Source of the DNA: Linum tenue
Lineage: Eukaryota > Streptophyta > Magnoliopsida > Malpighiales > Linaceae
Assembly (NCBI GenBank): GCA_946122785.1
Contig: CAMGYJ010000002.1
Location: forward strand, 40,078,495 to 40,142,494
Length of the DNA: 64,000 nucleotides
Direction: 5' to 3'
The translations under genes and the position numbers were made by a program. This document shows, one piece after another, positions 32,139-47,949 of this stretch (position 1 is its first letter; every line of letters begins with the position of its first letter). The notes beneath the pieces were generated by a model. It searched no databases. It worked only from the letters and a program-made list of their open reading frames with translations, and was not told the origin of the DNA.

Positions 32139-32535
32139 TGATAGAACTCGAGTACGAGCTCTACCGGTTGATTAGGGATTAGGATCAACTAGGGATTGAT
32201 CCGACTAATTGGGAAATGGGAAGGAGAGGTGAATTTGGGAATTGATCAGAAGAAGAGAGGAGGAGAGAGTTGCTGCCGTCGGCAGTCAAGGAGAAGAGGA
32301 AGAGAGTTTCGGCCAAGTCAGGGAAGAGAGAGGGAGATTAGGCAAATAGGTTTAGGTTTAGGTTTAATTTTGCTTAGTGGCCTAATCCCACTTACAAGTG
32401 ATTAATATAATAAATGGCTAATTCTTTACTGCTACCCGACATATAATTTATTCCCCAATTCCCGAAATAGTCCCAATAATCCAAAATAATAACAATCCGA
32501 TAAGTAATTAAAATGCTAAATACTAGTTTCTATCA
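32139..32535 (-). repeat. 5' LTR of the gag-only element
   Basis: TGATAGAA...TTCTATCA ends, 397 bp, paired with 28137-28530, and followed by the AAGGC duplication. Confidence 0.92.
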
Positions 32536-32540
32536 AAGGC

Positions 32541-34317
32541 TGGCCACAAGGAAACTTGTAGTTAAATGAACCATGGAAAGCAGCATGATTGTACACCAAT
32601 AAATAAGCACAAAGGAAACAGTGGTTGATGAGATGGGAGGATTGATTCATTCTTCTTCAAAGCATTTCATTCCAACAAAATGAAAGACGGCACAAAAGAA
32701 GAAAACAGGGACAGAGGGCCAATGATGCAATGCCCAGACCGGGACCACCACGCTCAATTGGGAAATTCAGGAGGCCAAGGCTTAGTTCAACCAAACTGTG
32801 GAGTATTGTAAAATGAGCTGTACCACTTATTTCTGGAGATTATATTGAACTGCAGAATTGGCTGAAGATCGAGTGAGAGGGATTTTGGAGAAAGCATAGG
32901 TGGTGGGGCGGAGGAGGAGAGTGCAGGTTCAGAACTATCCCTGGGATGGTAGTAGGGATGGATATTGGATAGTGTAGATAGTTTGAGCAATGGTGAGGGC
33001 AAAGAGGAAGACGGCGGCAGCAAGGGAGTGGATAGCCCAAGGGCTTCTGGGAAGTCAACCACCGCAAACAGGTCTGACTTCTGAGGCCTCCGCCTTTGAA
33101 CGAGATGTCTCTCAGGCTTCCAGTTGAACTTTTCCTGAACCGGCTTTCAGCTTTGTTCAGCTCCGTGTCTATATGGCGAGATGGGAAACTGATCAAATAA
33201 GAAAGAGGAAGAAGTAAGTTTGTCAGGAAATCTCGAGTGCATGTTTGTCAGGAAATTACGTACGTAATCCGGCGAGTTTGAGGATTACTTTGCTTGGTAC
33301 GGAAGCAAAATTTAAGTGATCAGCTCACCTCCCTGCAATCCAATGCAAAACTCCAAATTTGGGATCTTCATCTCCAAATTTGGTGATTAATCCCCATTTT
33401 CTCTTCTTTTGCTCCAATATTTCAATCTCCATATTTGGGGATCTTAATTTTTCCAATTTTTTCATTTACTTAAAAATATACTTATCGAAGCCTTAATATA
33501 ATTTGTTCATGTTAATTTTTGTATAGTTCGTCGTCATTTTTAAATACAAATTTTTCGATAGAATTTTGTTAAATTCCGAGACCCAATTTTTTTTGGCGAA
33601 AAATTACAGACCTAATTTGAGTTTACACACAACCCTTGAAAATTATTGATCTAATTAAAATCCTAACTAATCCCCTAATTAAACCCCAATTAACCCCTAA
33701 AATCTTAAAAAGCAAAAGAAAAGCCACGTGGCGGGCTTTGGTGAGTTTCTATATTTGGGGAACCCCATTTCCACCCCAAATTTGGGGATCCTTTTGCAGA
33801 TCTCCTTCAAATATAGAGACTCCTCCATTTATAGAGACTCCATTGAAGCCAACTTTTTCCCAAATATAGAGACTCCGCCATTTATGAGATTGGGCATTGT
33901 CCATAACGTCAAACATAACCTAGTTAGATCAAAATAATGAAACCCATGAAAGCCAAAACTAAAAGAATGACCTTTCGTAGTCAGCTGCCTTGTTATACCA
34001 ACTCTTTCAAATACACTTTTTACTTCTTACTCAAGTAATGCTCGAGAGAGAGAGAATAGAAAATCGACTAAAGGATTTCTCTTAGTCACCAGATATAGTC
34101 CGCAAAGCAGGGATTGAAATAATGAGCGACCTTCATCAAAAAAATGAGCGACCTTCATAAAAAAAAAAAAAAAAAAAAGAAATAATGAGCGACTTCCAAC
34201 AGAAATATTTTTACTATATCTTGCTATAGTTCATAAAAGACATTACTTGGAACAGCAACTGCCGGGTGGGGAAAACTGTCAATACTAACTCGCTCATGGT
34301 GTTGATTTCTCATGATC
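32541..34317. other. Intergenic DNA with weak small-ORF and MITE-like signals
   Basis: 32600-33190 has overlapping minus-strand frames with Ser/Pro-rich composition (for example 118 codons at 32840-33196). None resembles a family I know and the frames compete, so I do not call a gene. 33330-33890 contains repeated CTCCAAATTTGGG and ATATAGAGACTCC words reminiscent of a MITE, but I could not find paired ends. 34125-34200 has three copies of an AATGAGCGAC phrase around an 18-A run. The last 250 bp are probably 3' UTR of the next gene. Confidence 0.4.
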
Positions 34318-35999
34318 CTAGTCAGTTTTACCTTGATTGCCACGTAGGGATGGAGACGAATTGCCAACGTCAGCAATACCACTTGGATCACTTGCAACCT
34401 TTGCAAATTCAGAGGAGTACTTTCTAATCCTCAAGGAGATGATAATGCTAGATGCTATTCCAAGCAAGGGAAACAAATATGACCAAACCTTAGATCTCTG
34501 AGAAACAGATGCAGAAGCAACAGCAGCACCAGCAAGGCTGCCAATGGATGTATTCTGCAGAATCATAGGCAGGCACCCAACCACTGTAGGGAGCAGAAAG
34601 TCCACCAAGAAGCCAACTCCAGTGGCAGCCAGAGCATAGTTTATCATGTAAGAGGGAACAGGTGAGAAGCGTGCCAGAAGGACAAATCTCCAACCATCTC
34701 GCTCAACTCCCCTTGAAAGGAGATGGAAGTATTTATTCCTCTGCACCCACCCAGCTGCTGAGCTTGATCTCCTAAAAACTAGCCTGAGCAAAATCATAAA
34801 CACCGTCACGACAAAAAGATAGATTCCCCGTAAGTCATATAAATTAAGTTAATCAATTGGACTGACAGACAACCTGACTGATGGGTGGAATCATATCACA
34901 AAGTCATGAAAACACTACATAGTTTGACTTTGGAGTGCATCACCAAATACTACAAGTAGCTACTTCCGGTAGAGAAAAGAAATACTGGTATCTGTGCCCT
35001 AAAGTATAGTATTGGACCTGAACAACGTACATATCGTTCCAAGAGAATTATAATCTGATAACTAAGGACTGGCAACATCATACTAGTTACGAGTGAGAGC
35101 AATTCATATTGGCACAGGGTATGGAAGTCAACGCTCAACAGAACAACATAGACACCTCGAGCTATTGACTTTGAAAGAGGGAGGGAGTACCAGGGTTGAT
35201 GCGGATTACAGATCTGCAGTGGAATCACTGGCTAATGTGTGAACGTGGAGAAAGGCAGTGGTATGACTGCTGAATCAGGTTTTGATTTGTGGTATACAAT
35301 GTGGAGTCAGCAGTCATAGGTTACAATGTAGGGTTCTAAACTCTCAGCACTGCACATTGTATACCACAAACCAACACCCTGAATTGGGCAGAGGTGAAAG
35401 AACCACCAGGATTGCATAAGCGTGGGATATGAGGCAACCTAACTCTCTCCCATATATCCTTTCTAAGAACCCTAATTACTTGGCTTTGGCCAACATTTCA
35501 ATGAAGCAAATCATCATCAACAACAATGCTCGTTGCTGTCATTCGGTCATTTCATATTCCTTCTCCTAGCAACCATCAAATCCATACTCTACTACTTTCA
35601 CCAGATCAGCTCTTCGCTATCAATATCAGTTGAGCAAACACAAACCTAACTCAAAATGAAAGTGAGTAGTTGTTTGATTCCTACGCACCTGCCGATCCAA
35701 AAGGACAGGGAAGCTCCCAAGATTTTGGCAGAGAAAACGCAGAGAAGCGCCGGGAAGAAGCCGAACAGGAGAGAAGCAGCCGCCTCGAAGAAAACGGCGT
35801 AGGGCAAGCAGAGAGCGAGGGTGAGGGTGTGAACCGCAACGTACAGAGGCATGGCCCAAATGCCCAGTCGATCGGACCATTGAGCTAAGAGGTGAAGTGC
35901 AGCGTCTTTGTCCCAGCCAAAACGAGAGCCGAATTGCTTGTTTCCGATAACTATTCCCAGGAGGACGATCAAAACGCCGACCGTCCACCGCCTTCCCAT
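34318..35999 (-). CDS. VTT-domain (DedA/TVP38/TMEM64-like) membrane protein (258 aa, 2 exons)
   Basis: Polytopic membrane protein of the SNARE-associated Golgi/VTT superfamily, whose members in animals and yeast act in lipid scrambling and membrane traffic; the plant role is not known to me. Exon 1 is 35689-35999 and exon 2 is 34318-34783 on the minus strand, with a 905-bp GT-AG intron (donor GTGCGT, acceptor CAG). The junction restores WIGR-LVFRR. Hydrophobic segments occur near residues 6-20, 48-60, 65-90, 150-175 and 195-225. The diagnostic VTT motif is in exon 2: FVLLARFSPVPSYMINYALAATGVGF, with the conserved R, P-x-P and N-Y. The C-terminal 35 residues are polar. The gene looks intact. 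A hAT element sits 190 bp upstream of the ATG. Confidence 0.85.
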
Positions 36000-36188
36000 T
36001 TCTCTGCTTCTACTGTGATTTAGGAGTGATATTGACTGCGGCTACTGTCTTCTCTCCTTCCGCAGCGGACGGAGTGGCCAACTTGGTGATGATAGACTGA
36101 GCCAATTGTTGGTTCTTCTGGAGAACTTCTGGATTCTGTATCCCTACGGACTTACTGGGAAGAGGCCATTTGCTTTCGCAGATCATGT
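36000..36188 (-). promoter_or_regulatory. 5' flank of the VTT gene
   Basis: Short region between the start codon and the upstream hAT insertion. I see no convincing TATA box. The hAT lies close enough to be within the promoter. Confidence 0.35.
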
Positions 36189-36196
36189 GTTTCTCA

Positions 36197-37121
36197 CTTG
36201 GTAAAGGAAACCGTACCGGACATCATATCGGATTCCTTTCTGGTAGGGTATTTTGTGGTACGAACGTGGTCCAACCGTTTCATCCGGTAAATACCGTTTT
36301 TGTAATAATAAAATATATTTTTTGTCAAAAAACCGTGCCGCCAAAATCAGGATATCGTCTCGGAGTAATACCGGATATATCGGAATGTACCGGATAATAA
36401 ATGAATAAATACAAGTAGTTAGCAAATTAATAGGAAAAGAAGAAATTTTAAATAATAATTATTTTTTATAAAAAACTTTTCCATCATTTAATAGATTAAT
36501 ACGCGTGCATTTAACCCTTTCCCCATCTACCATCTTCTGTTCTTCCTCCCATCTCTCTCCCCCTCTCTCTCTCTCTCTCTCTCTCATATCGTCGTCGCTC
36601 CCGATTCCACCACCATCGCCTTCCTCTCCCTCACCGGCCTCGCCTTCCCACCACCGCCGTCGAATCCGGGGAGGTACAAGCAGAGCGCGCCACATTTGAA
36701 TTCGTCTTCGTCGAGATCCACCTCATGTTTCTTCTTCCTAGCCATCGGTGAAGAATTGGTGTCGAAATCGGTGGTCGATTGGTCCGGATTCTTGAACCAC
36801 ATGTCGAGCTCGTCGGCGGCGCTCGATCTCCCTTCGGCGCATGACTTGCTCCGCCGCATGTGAATCTCCTGTTCCAGCGCTCGATCTCTCCTAATTGATC
36901 TCCCTTTGGCAATTTTCAGTATTCGAACGATGACGTTTTCTTTCCAATGAGCCTACCGCCGATTAGACAAAAACCGGGCGGTTTTTTCGTTTGTACCGAT
37001 TAAGTCGGAAAAAGAGGCCGGTACGATATTTTGAAGCAAACGAGCCTACCGTATCGTTATTGGTCCGATTTTTGGTTTTACCGGTTCAACCGGCCGGTAC
37101 GATCCGGTTTCCTTTACCATG
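36197..37121. mobile_element. hAT element carrying a gene-like insert (Pack-type)
   Basis: TIRs CTTGGTAAAGGAAACCG and, reverse-complemented, CATGGTAAAGGAAACCG; 8-bp duplication GTTTCTCA is perfect (36189-36196 and 37122-37129). Subterminal CCGGTACGA-type repeats flank both sides. The centre (about 36500-36910) changes to GC-rich, codon-like sequence with a CT microsatellite, unlike the ends. The element has no transposase. Confidence 0.88.
36584..36859 (-). pseudogene. Captured host-gene fragment inside the hAT element
   Basis: A 91-codon minus-strand frame runs MRRSKSCAEGRSSAADELDM, then a Lys/Asp-rich middle, then FKCGALCLYLPGFDGGGGKA. The Cys-rich 'CGALCLYLPGF' block recalls a family of uncharacterised plant proteins, which I cite from memory only. 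Composition and codon-like structure differ sharply from the AT-rich hAT ends. A CT/GA microsatellite and the frame end follow at 36560-36584. It may be a fragment of a first exon. Confidence 0.5.
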
Positions 37122-37237
37122 GTTTCTCAACGTTGTCTAAGCGGTTTATACGGTTACCGGTTTAGCAACTTGTACGGTCCAACCAGGGCATAACCGATTT
37201 ATATATCAGGCTTAACAAAATATAAGTGGAACACTAA

Positions 37238-37820
37238 GGGTGCGTTTGGATACAAGGATTTGGATTTGGTATTTGTGATTTGGATTTTCAAATACCAAAT
37301 CATGTGTTTGGATATTAATTACATTTGGTATTTAGATTTGTGTCAAATTCATGGGGTGATTTCCAAATACATGTCTAGTGTATTTTTTGTCAACTTCAAA
37401 TACATTTCAACAACTAGTGATTTGAAATACCTCCTAACAAAAGAATGGACCTATTTGTAAAATATTAAAAGTTTAGGTACTATAGTGTGAGGCAAAACAT
37501 ATAAAGGTACCAAAATGTAAGTTTACCATCAAAATTTCAGGACCTTTTTGTAAAATTTTAAAAGTTTAGGTACTAAATTGTAAGAAAAAATAATTTTGGG
37601 TACCAAACTGTAATTTACCAAAATTTGTAGTAAGTGACCAGAAAATTAAAAATTGAAATTGAAAATCATAAATACAAAAATACAAACAAATTACAAATGA
37701 GTATCCAAACAATGAATTTGAATTACATGTATTTCAAATGCTAATACTTCAAATACATCCATTTCAAATGCTAGTATTTCAAATACCTTACATTTAAAAT
37801 ACACTTATCCAAACGCACCC
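37238..37820. mobile_element. Tourist-type MITE (PIF/Harbinger)
   Basis: Ends GGGTGCGTTTGGATAC and, reverse-complemented, GGGTGCGTTTGGATAA; the target duplication TAA is present on both sides (37235-37237 and 37821-37823). The TAA site and the GGGTGCGTTTGG ends are diagnostic of Tourist-like elements. It is 583 bp and non-coding. The interior has repeated CAAATACATCCATTTCAAAT words. Confidence 0.9.
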
Positions 37821-38174
37821 TAAATGAATTGTGTATTCATATAATTTATTTTTAAATAATTTACTTAAAAAATTATTTAATGTCAACATCCAAACATTAT
37901 ACTTGAATATAATAGATGACATCAAGACAGAGATTAAGGTGCTAACACTTTTGTTAGCAACATGCTAACATTAATTCCAGCCGATAAGAAAATTTTGTTT
38001 TAGTGATTATTTTATTCTAAGGGATTAACCACAATTAGAAAGGAAGGGACATACTTGTCATTATATAAATTAGGGAGCACACGCATGTGGTCCTATTTGT
38101 AAAGTTTAAAATTTATATATCAAAATGTAATACATAAAATTTTAGGACTTATATGCAACAAAATTAACTTTACG

Positions 38175-39279
38175 AGTGTGTTGCAGTACTGGATGGGGAT
38201 TTTCTTGCTACCAAAATATGTTATAAAAGAAGTGGAGTCTATCTGTAGCCACTTTTTGTGGGATATTGACGAAACCTCATTGAGAAGAAGAGCAGTGACT
38301 GCATGGCAGTTCATTGCAAGGCCTAAAAAAGAAGGAGGGTTGGGTATAAGAAATTTCTCCATCTGGAACAAAGCTTGTGTTTGCAGGCACCTTTGGGCGC
38401 TCCTGGCAGCAGAGGGGTCTATTTGGGTTGCGTGGATCACAAGATATAGGATAAAACAGTCATCTATCTGGGATTTGAAGGAGAGTGCAGCAGGGAATTG
38501 GATATGGAAGAGGCTATTAAAGTGTAGACAACTGGTGAGGCCTCATATCTCTGTGGTACATTCTGAGTTGCAGTGGGATGGCTTGGTTATGTGCCCCTAC
38601 TCTGTTTCGAGGGTGTGGGAGTCATTAAGGCAGAAAGAGAATGAGGTTAATTGGTGCCATCTGGTTTGGGATAAGTATGTTATACCTCGACATGGATTCA
38701 TTGCGTGGTTGGTGATAAATGATAAACTAAAGCTTCAGGACAAACTTATTGCATGGGGGAAACCATTATCTGGGTGCTGTCTGATGTGTCCTGGAGGTGT
38801 GGAGACTCGGGACCATCTGTTTGTTCACTGTTCTTATATACAGTACTTATATATGCGTGTGCTGGGGGTAGCTTTGCCTCCTGTGCTTGATAGTTGGGGT
38901 TCCATGTTGAATTGGTGTGTGCAACAGTGGAGTGCTAATACTACTGTGAACTCCCTTAACAGAATGTGTTGGAGTGTTTTGATTAGCCTTGTGTGGAGGG
39001 AGAGGTGTGCAAGGATGTATGGTTCTGCTGCGGCGAGGAGTCCTTTGCAGCTGCAGAGTGTTGCTCGAAGATTCATTCGAGGGAGATGCATTTTGAACCA
39101 AACTTTGATTGACTGTTTTGTTGAAAGGGGGCTTGGGGTAGATAGGTAGCTATCTTTTGATTTTGTGATTACCATTTGGGTTTGATGTACAGGGACTGTT
39201 AGTTTGTGAGGGCTCCATAGCGATTTGCTATTGGTGCTGGGGTTTAATGCAATTTTGATTTAACCATCAAAAAAAAAAA
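38175..39279 (+). mobile_element. 5'-truncated L1 with 14-bp target duplication
   Basis: AAATTAACTTTACG flanks the insertion (38161-38174 and 39280-39293), and a poly(A) tract precedes the right copy. Only the last third of ORF2 and the 3' UTR are present, the usual outcome of incomplete target-primed reverse transcription. The perfect duplication and open frame suggest a recent insertion. Confidence 0.93.
38178..39149 (+). pseudogene. L1 ORF2 C-terminal part (post-RT and zf-RVT), open frame
   Basis: 323 open codons: LLPKYVIKEVESICSHFLWD, then RPKKEGGLGIRNFSIWNKA, VWDKYVIPRHGFIAWLVIND, and CCLMCPGGVETRDHLFVHC (the zf-RVT Cys/His cluster). It ends after zf-RVT in a basic tail and lacks the RNase H domain found in the L1 at 20-25 kb, so it belongs to a different L1 lineage. 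It has no start of its own and is a truncated copy. Confidence 0.85.
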
Positions 39280-39293
39280 AAATTAACTTTACG

Positions 39294-40746
39294 TACTAAA
39301 TCTTATATTTTATTAAGTTTAAGTATCAAACTGTAATTTGCATATGGAATCACAAGTTTCTTAAACCTGACCACAAGTTCCTTGAAGTATACTAGAAAGT
39401 CATAAAGCATACCATAAATTTATTAAAGCAGACCACAAAGTTTCTCGTTAATAGATATCTTATCCCTCAGCAACTGAAGTTAGATGTAAACAAGACTAAT
39501 GGTGGAGGCGACGATGTGACGGTAATGGTGATTAATTACGACAATCGATTATGGGGCAATTTGTGAGAATAGGTGAAAGCATTCACTATGTTTGGGATGG
39601 GGGTAAATGGGAGGGGAGCAAGTTTTGAGGTAAATGTATTTTCCAATCTATTTATTCTTATTTGGATAATTTTGAATAGTAATAGGGGTGCAATTGGAGG
39701 ACAAAAACACTATTCTCATTAACCTCTAATTTGAAGTGCAAATGGAGAGAAAGAGTGGAAGAATGGATAAAAGGTAATATTAGTATATTTCATTGTGTTT
39801 TTATGTATGATTATGTTCTATAATTGTTGACTAAAAAATATCATGTAATCATTATACTATAATAATATTACAATAGTAAAAATAATTATTATAAAAATTA
39901 AATAAAAACAATTAATAATATTTGTGTTGATTCCGTAAGACATTATTTGATATCCGATGAGAGTTTGTCCAATCGACTCCAACTGTTGACTCGGTCCAAC
40001 GAGTGGGTCAAGCTTCGTCTAGCCGAACTGAGATATGTTGGTTGGCTCATATTATCTAATCAAATAGTTAAAACTTACATGTTCGAATGTGTTTGACTAA
40101 GTTTGACCATATCCAATTTAAAGATAAACTGGCCACGGGAACCATGTAGGATGACCATTTATGGTTAAACCCGATTTGATAATACTCCCGATTTAATCAT
40201 CATTTCGACAAATCAACACCCGAGTGGGAGACATGAGCTAGCTATATGTCTTGGCCATGGATTGAGCTTCGAGCATACTCATTCAAGCTTGTTCAACCAA
40301 TTATGATTTTTATGGACCCAAGAATATTATTTATAGTTTTTATAATTAATTACTACTTGAGCATTAATATTTTAATATTATTTTATTAAATTATTTTTAT
40401 TAAAATTATTTATTTTATTTCATATTTATTTATGTGTGTGAATATTTTGTGATTATTTTTTATTAATTTAATAAGTCTATTATATAATAATATAATTTAT
40501 TTACTTTTCACTCTATTTGCACCCTCTACTTTTTCATCAAAACAACAATTTACCCTTCCACTTACACTCCCACCAGTCTACACCCCCTGCAATTTACCTC
40601 TCAAGTAAAATTCATGGATGCACCACTAATAATCTTGTCAAAGCAATTGTGTGCATCAATTATTTGATAAAAAATATATTTATAAGTCTATAAATTTGTC
40701 TTGATATGTTGAGAACTAAGAAAGAAGAGGTCTCTTCACATAAAAT
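39294..40746. other. AT-rich intergenic DNA
   Basis: No gene, TIR pair or RNA gene seen. The edges carry 'TACTAAAT/TATCAAACTGTAAT' words that are also found inside the Tourist element at 37.5 kb. Confidence 0.5.
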
Positions 40747-40749
40747 TAA

Positions 40750-42019
40750 GAGGTCGTTTGGATGAAGTATTCAGTAAGCTATTTGAGTTCAACTAACTTA
40801 CATTAGCTATTGTGACCAAAATAACTAATTTGACAGCATTTTACTTAAATAAGTTAATTACAAATAACTCAAAAATCGAGTTATTTCGAAATAACTCATT
40901 TTAACCCTTTGTTTTTGTCAAAGACCACATATATATGGTTCTACCAAACAATATACTTTAATCCAGTTACCACTAGAATAATACTAAAATACCAAATGAA
41001 CAATTATTTGTATGAGTTAATTGAATAGGTTATTTGTATGAGTTATTTTGGCCCAAATAACTCGCAATAAGTTATTTTTGTCTAAATAGACTTCAAAGCG
41101 AGTTATTTGGGCTAAAATAGACTTCAAATTGATGAAATTAGTTATTTTGGGTCAATGTTATTTTGAAATAACTAAAAACGAGTTTATACTTTTGATCCAA
41201 CACTATCAAGATATCAAGACTATAAAATAAAATGTTTACTCTGATGCAATTCTATAATTAAATTCCTTGCTGTGGTATGGCTTGTTACCGCTGGTGTGTT
41301 TTTGCAGCAGGCCTCAACCCTCAAGTTGAGGGCATTATATTAGAAGTCTGAAGATGGTAATCATTATGTGAGGGCAATAAATTAAGGACATCATGGTATT
41401 TACACATGTATGTCACCAAATACCGTTATGAAATAACTCATTGTCTTGTTTCATCCAAACGAAATAACTTAAATCTTAAATTTTCCAAAAAACACACAAA
41501 TATTCGGTGTTATTAAAGCCGAGCGGAGTCGCTCGGCCCGACCGATAAAACCACCACCCGTTCACAAAATCGGCTCGGAATAGTCTAAAAGCCGCTCCGA
41601 TTTTATGTAGCGGTTGGCGAGCGGCCGAGGCGGTTAACCGTTCGAGCCGCTCGTCCGGTTTTTGCCATTCAGCCACTAAATTTAATTAAAAAAATTGCAG
41701 AAAATCGAAAATTTAAATAAACAAAAAATGTCGGGCTCTCAAACTGAATCCTTATTTCCATTTCACAATTTCGAAGGAAAGAGATGAGCTCTGATTAAGA
41801 AATGTCCACTTTTTATACTGATAACGTTTATTAGGTACCGGTTCTCTAACGGTTTTTAAACGATCTAATGCCGGTTGGACCACTAAAGTGCGAGCCGTTC
41901 GCATTACCGGTTCATGTTCCGGTTCGGTTCTGACAACATTGCAAATATTACATGAAGAGAAAATGAGTTATTTGATTTTACAAATACCACATTGTGAATT
42001 AACCCATTCAAACGATCTC
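40750..42019. mobile_element. PIF/Harbinger-type non-autonomous element
   Basis: Ends GAGGTCGTTTGGATGAA and, reverse-complemented, GAGATCGTTTGAATGGG; TAA on both sides (40747-40749 and 42020-42022). Many GAGTTATTTGG/AATAACTC words lie inside. 1270 bp including the nested hAT. Non-coding. Confidence 0.78.
41505..41941. mobile_element. hAT MITE nested in the Harbinger-type element
   Basis: Octamer CAAATATT flanks both sides (41497-41504 and 41942-41949). Ends CGGTGTTATTAAAGCCG and, reverse-complemented, CAATGTTGTCAGAACCG are imperfect TIRs. 437 bp, non-coding, GC-richer than its host. Confidence 0.8.
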
Positions 42020-42341
42020 TAAATTAATGAGTTATTGGACTCTACAAATACCACATTGATAATTGACTCATTTAACGGAAGAAAAAAAGAGTGAAGTCAA
42101 CTATATTCCAGGGAAGGAAATAGAGAAAGAACTGTTTAATTAGATACGTTAAGTTGATTCAGTCAAGGTGGGATTCAACATAACTAGCTGAAAAATATAA
42201 GCACACGTCTGACAGAAGTGTCACAACAAATCACAAATGAATATAGCTCTCGATATGCAGCGAGAGCGAGAGGAGCCCACCGCGGGTACATGGACATAGA
42301 ACTGCTGCTACTAATACTACTCGTCCCAAACCTGCACCCAA

Positions 42342-47030
<4,689 letters not shown>

Positions 47031-47169
47031 TTTCCAACTTTCGGAGACTGAGACTCTTCCAAGGGTTTGCTCGGGGCAGCAAGAAAAATTACAATCTCGC
47101 AGTCCAGTCTAGTGTAAGTGTCTCCCAAGTGAACCCCGGGGACCCTACCAATACCGCCAATGGGGGCTG

Positions 47170-47179
47170 TTGGCGGGAA
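47170..47179 (+). promoter_or_regulatory. E2F-type site upstream of MCM2
   Basis: TTGGCGGGAA fits the plant E2F consensus TTTSSCGS in its core and lies about 140 bp upstream of the MCM2 start codon. MCM genes are well-known E2F targets. Confidence 0.6.
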
Positions 47180-47182
47180 GTC

Positions 47183-47192
47183 TTCGCGCCAA
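47183..47192 (-). promoter_or_regulatory. Second E2F-type site upstream of MCM2
   Basis: TTCGCGCCAA, the reverse complement of TTGGCGCGAA, starts 3 bp after the first site and in inverted orientation. A close pair of this kind suits S-phase expression. Confidence 0.6.
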
Positions 47193-47340
47193 TTTTGGTA
47201 ATGTACTGGGCTTCCGGTCACCCTCAAGAGCGGGGCTTCAGCCCAAGAAAGAAGATGCGCAACTCTGTACTTTCTAGGGCTTTTTGTTTTTTTGGTTTTT
47301 TTAAGAGTATCAACAGTATAATTTATAGCTGAAAAGTAAA

Positions 47341-47560
47341 ACTGCAACCCCCATTCAAATTTTCCTGTCCATAGAGTGATTTTAGGAAGCTGATGTGGCA
47401 GGGTGTTAAGCGGGAAAAAAATAGAACTCCCCGCCTGATTGCAGAACTAAGAAACCGTTCACTCCCCACCTTTTCTCCTGGTTTCCCACGTTATCATTTA
47501 ATTTTCATTTAGTTTTCTTTTGGCTGAAATAAGTCCACCTTTTCTACTGGTTATTAAGAG
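47341..47560. other. Intergenic between MCM2 and the divergent locus
   Basis: No ORF. AGGAAGCTGATGTGGCAG and flanking words look MITE-like, but no paired ends were found. Confidence 0.35.
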
Positions 47561-47949
47561 AGAGAGAAGAAATTCACGGAAAGGGAAGCTCAATTGCAAG
47601 CACATTACAGAGAGAGAGGGGGAAAGGTGAAAGGGAGGAGAAGGAAGGAGGTTGCTTACCCTTTTACAGATTCGATCTGCGGAAGGAATGTAAGAAGAGA
47701 TTAGGTAAGCGCAGAGGAGCTGTGCTGTGCTGCCCTTGCCCTAATCGGGACAAACCGCAAGGAGCTAAACCTGGCATTCTAATGGAGGAATTGGGGTGTG
47801 GGGGTCGCATATCCTCTTTTTGGAAGACGATGAAACCCTATTTCTCTGATTGCAAGCCTCTTCCAGGGCATCTTTCTGGCAGTAGGCTAATTCACAAAGT
47901 GATTGTGATTCGATGGAGGTAAAACCCGAACCCGTGGCGAAGAGGTTGT

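Larger units (their letters stand above)
28137..32535 (-). mobile_element. Gag-only Gypsy-type LTR element (TR-GAG), interrupted by nested hATs
   Basis: Two LTRs (28137-28530 and 32139-32535) are flanked by a perfect 5-bp duplication AAGGC (28132-28136 and 32536-32540). Read on the minus strand the order is 5' LTR, PBS for initiator tRNA-Met, gag, polypurine tract, 3' LTR. The gag stop at 28583 lies only about 50 bp before the 3' LTR, so pol is absent altogether. This is the structure described as TR-GAG. The LTRs are roughly 95% alike by eye. Without the inserted hAT the element would be about 3.0 kb. It lies in the 3' flank of RAD52-2 and may affect its polyadenylation. Confidence 0.92.

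Noticed and set aside
32787..33196. Possible small Ser/Pro-rich gene on the minus strand
   Set aside because: Two frames compete, no family is recognised and no splice model joins the better parts.
34160..34180. Poly(A) run as the tail of a retroposed gene or LINE
   Set aside because: No upstream LINE or processed gene and no flanking target duplication; it lies amid short local repeats of an AATGAGCGAC phrase.
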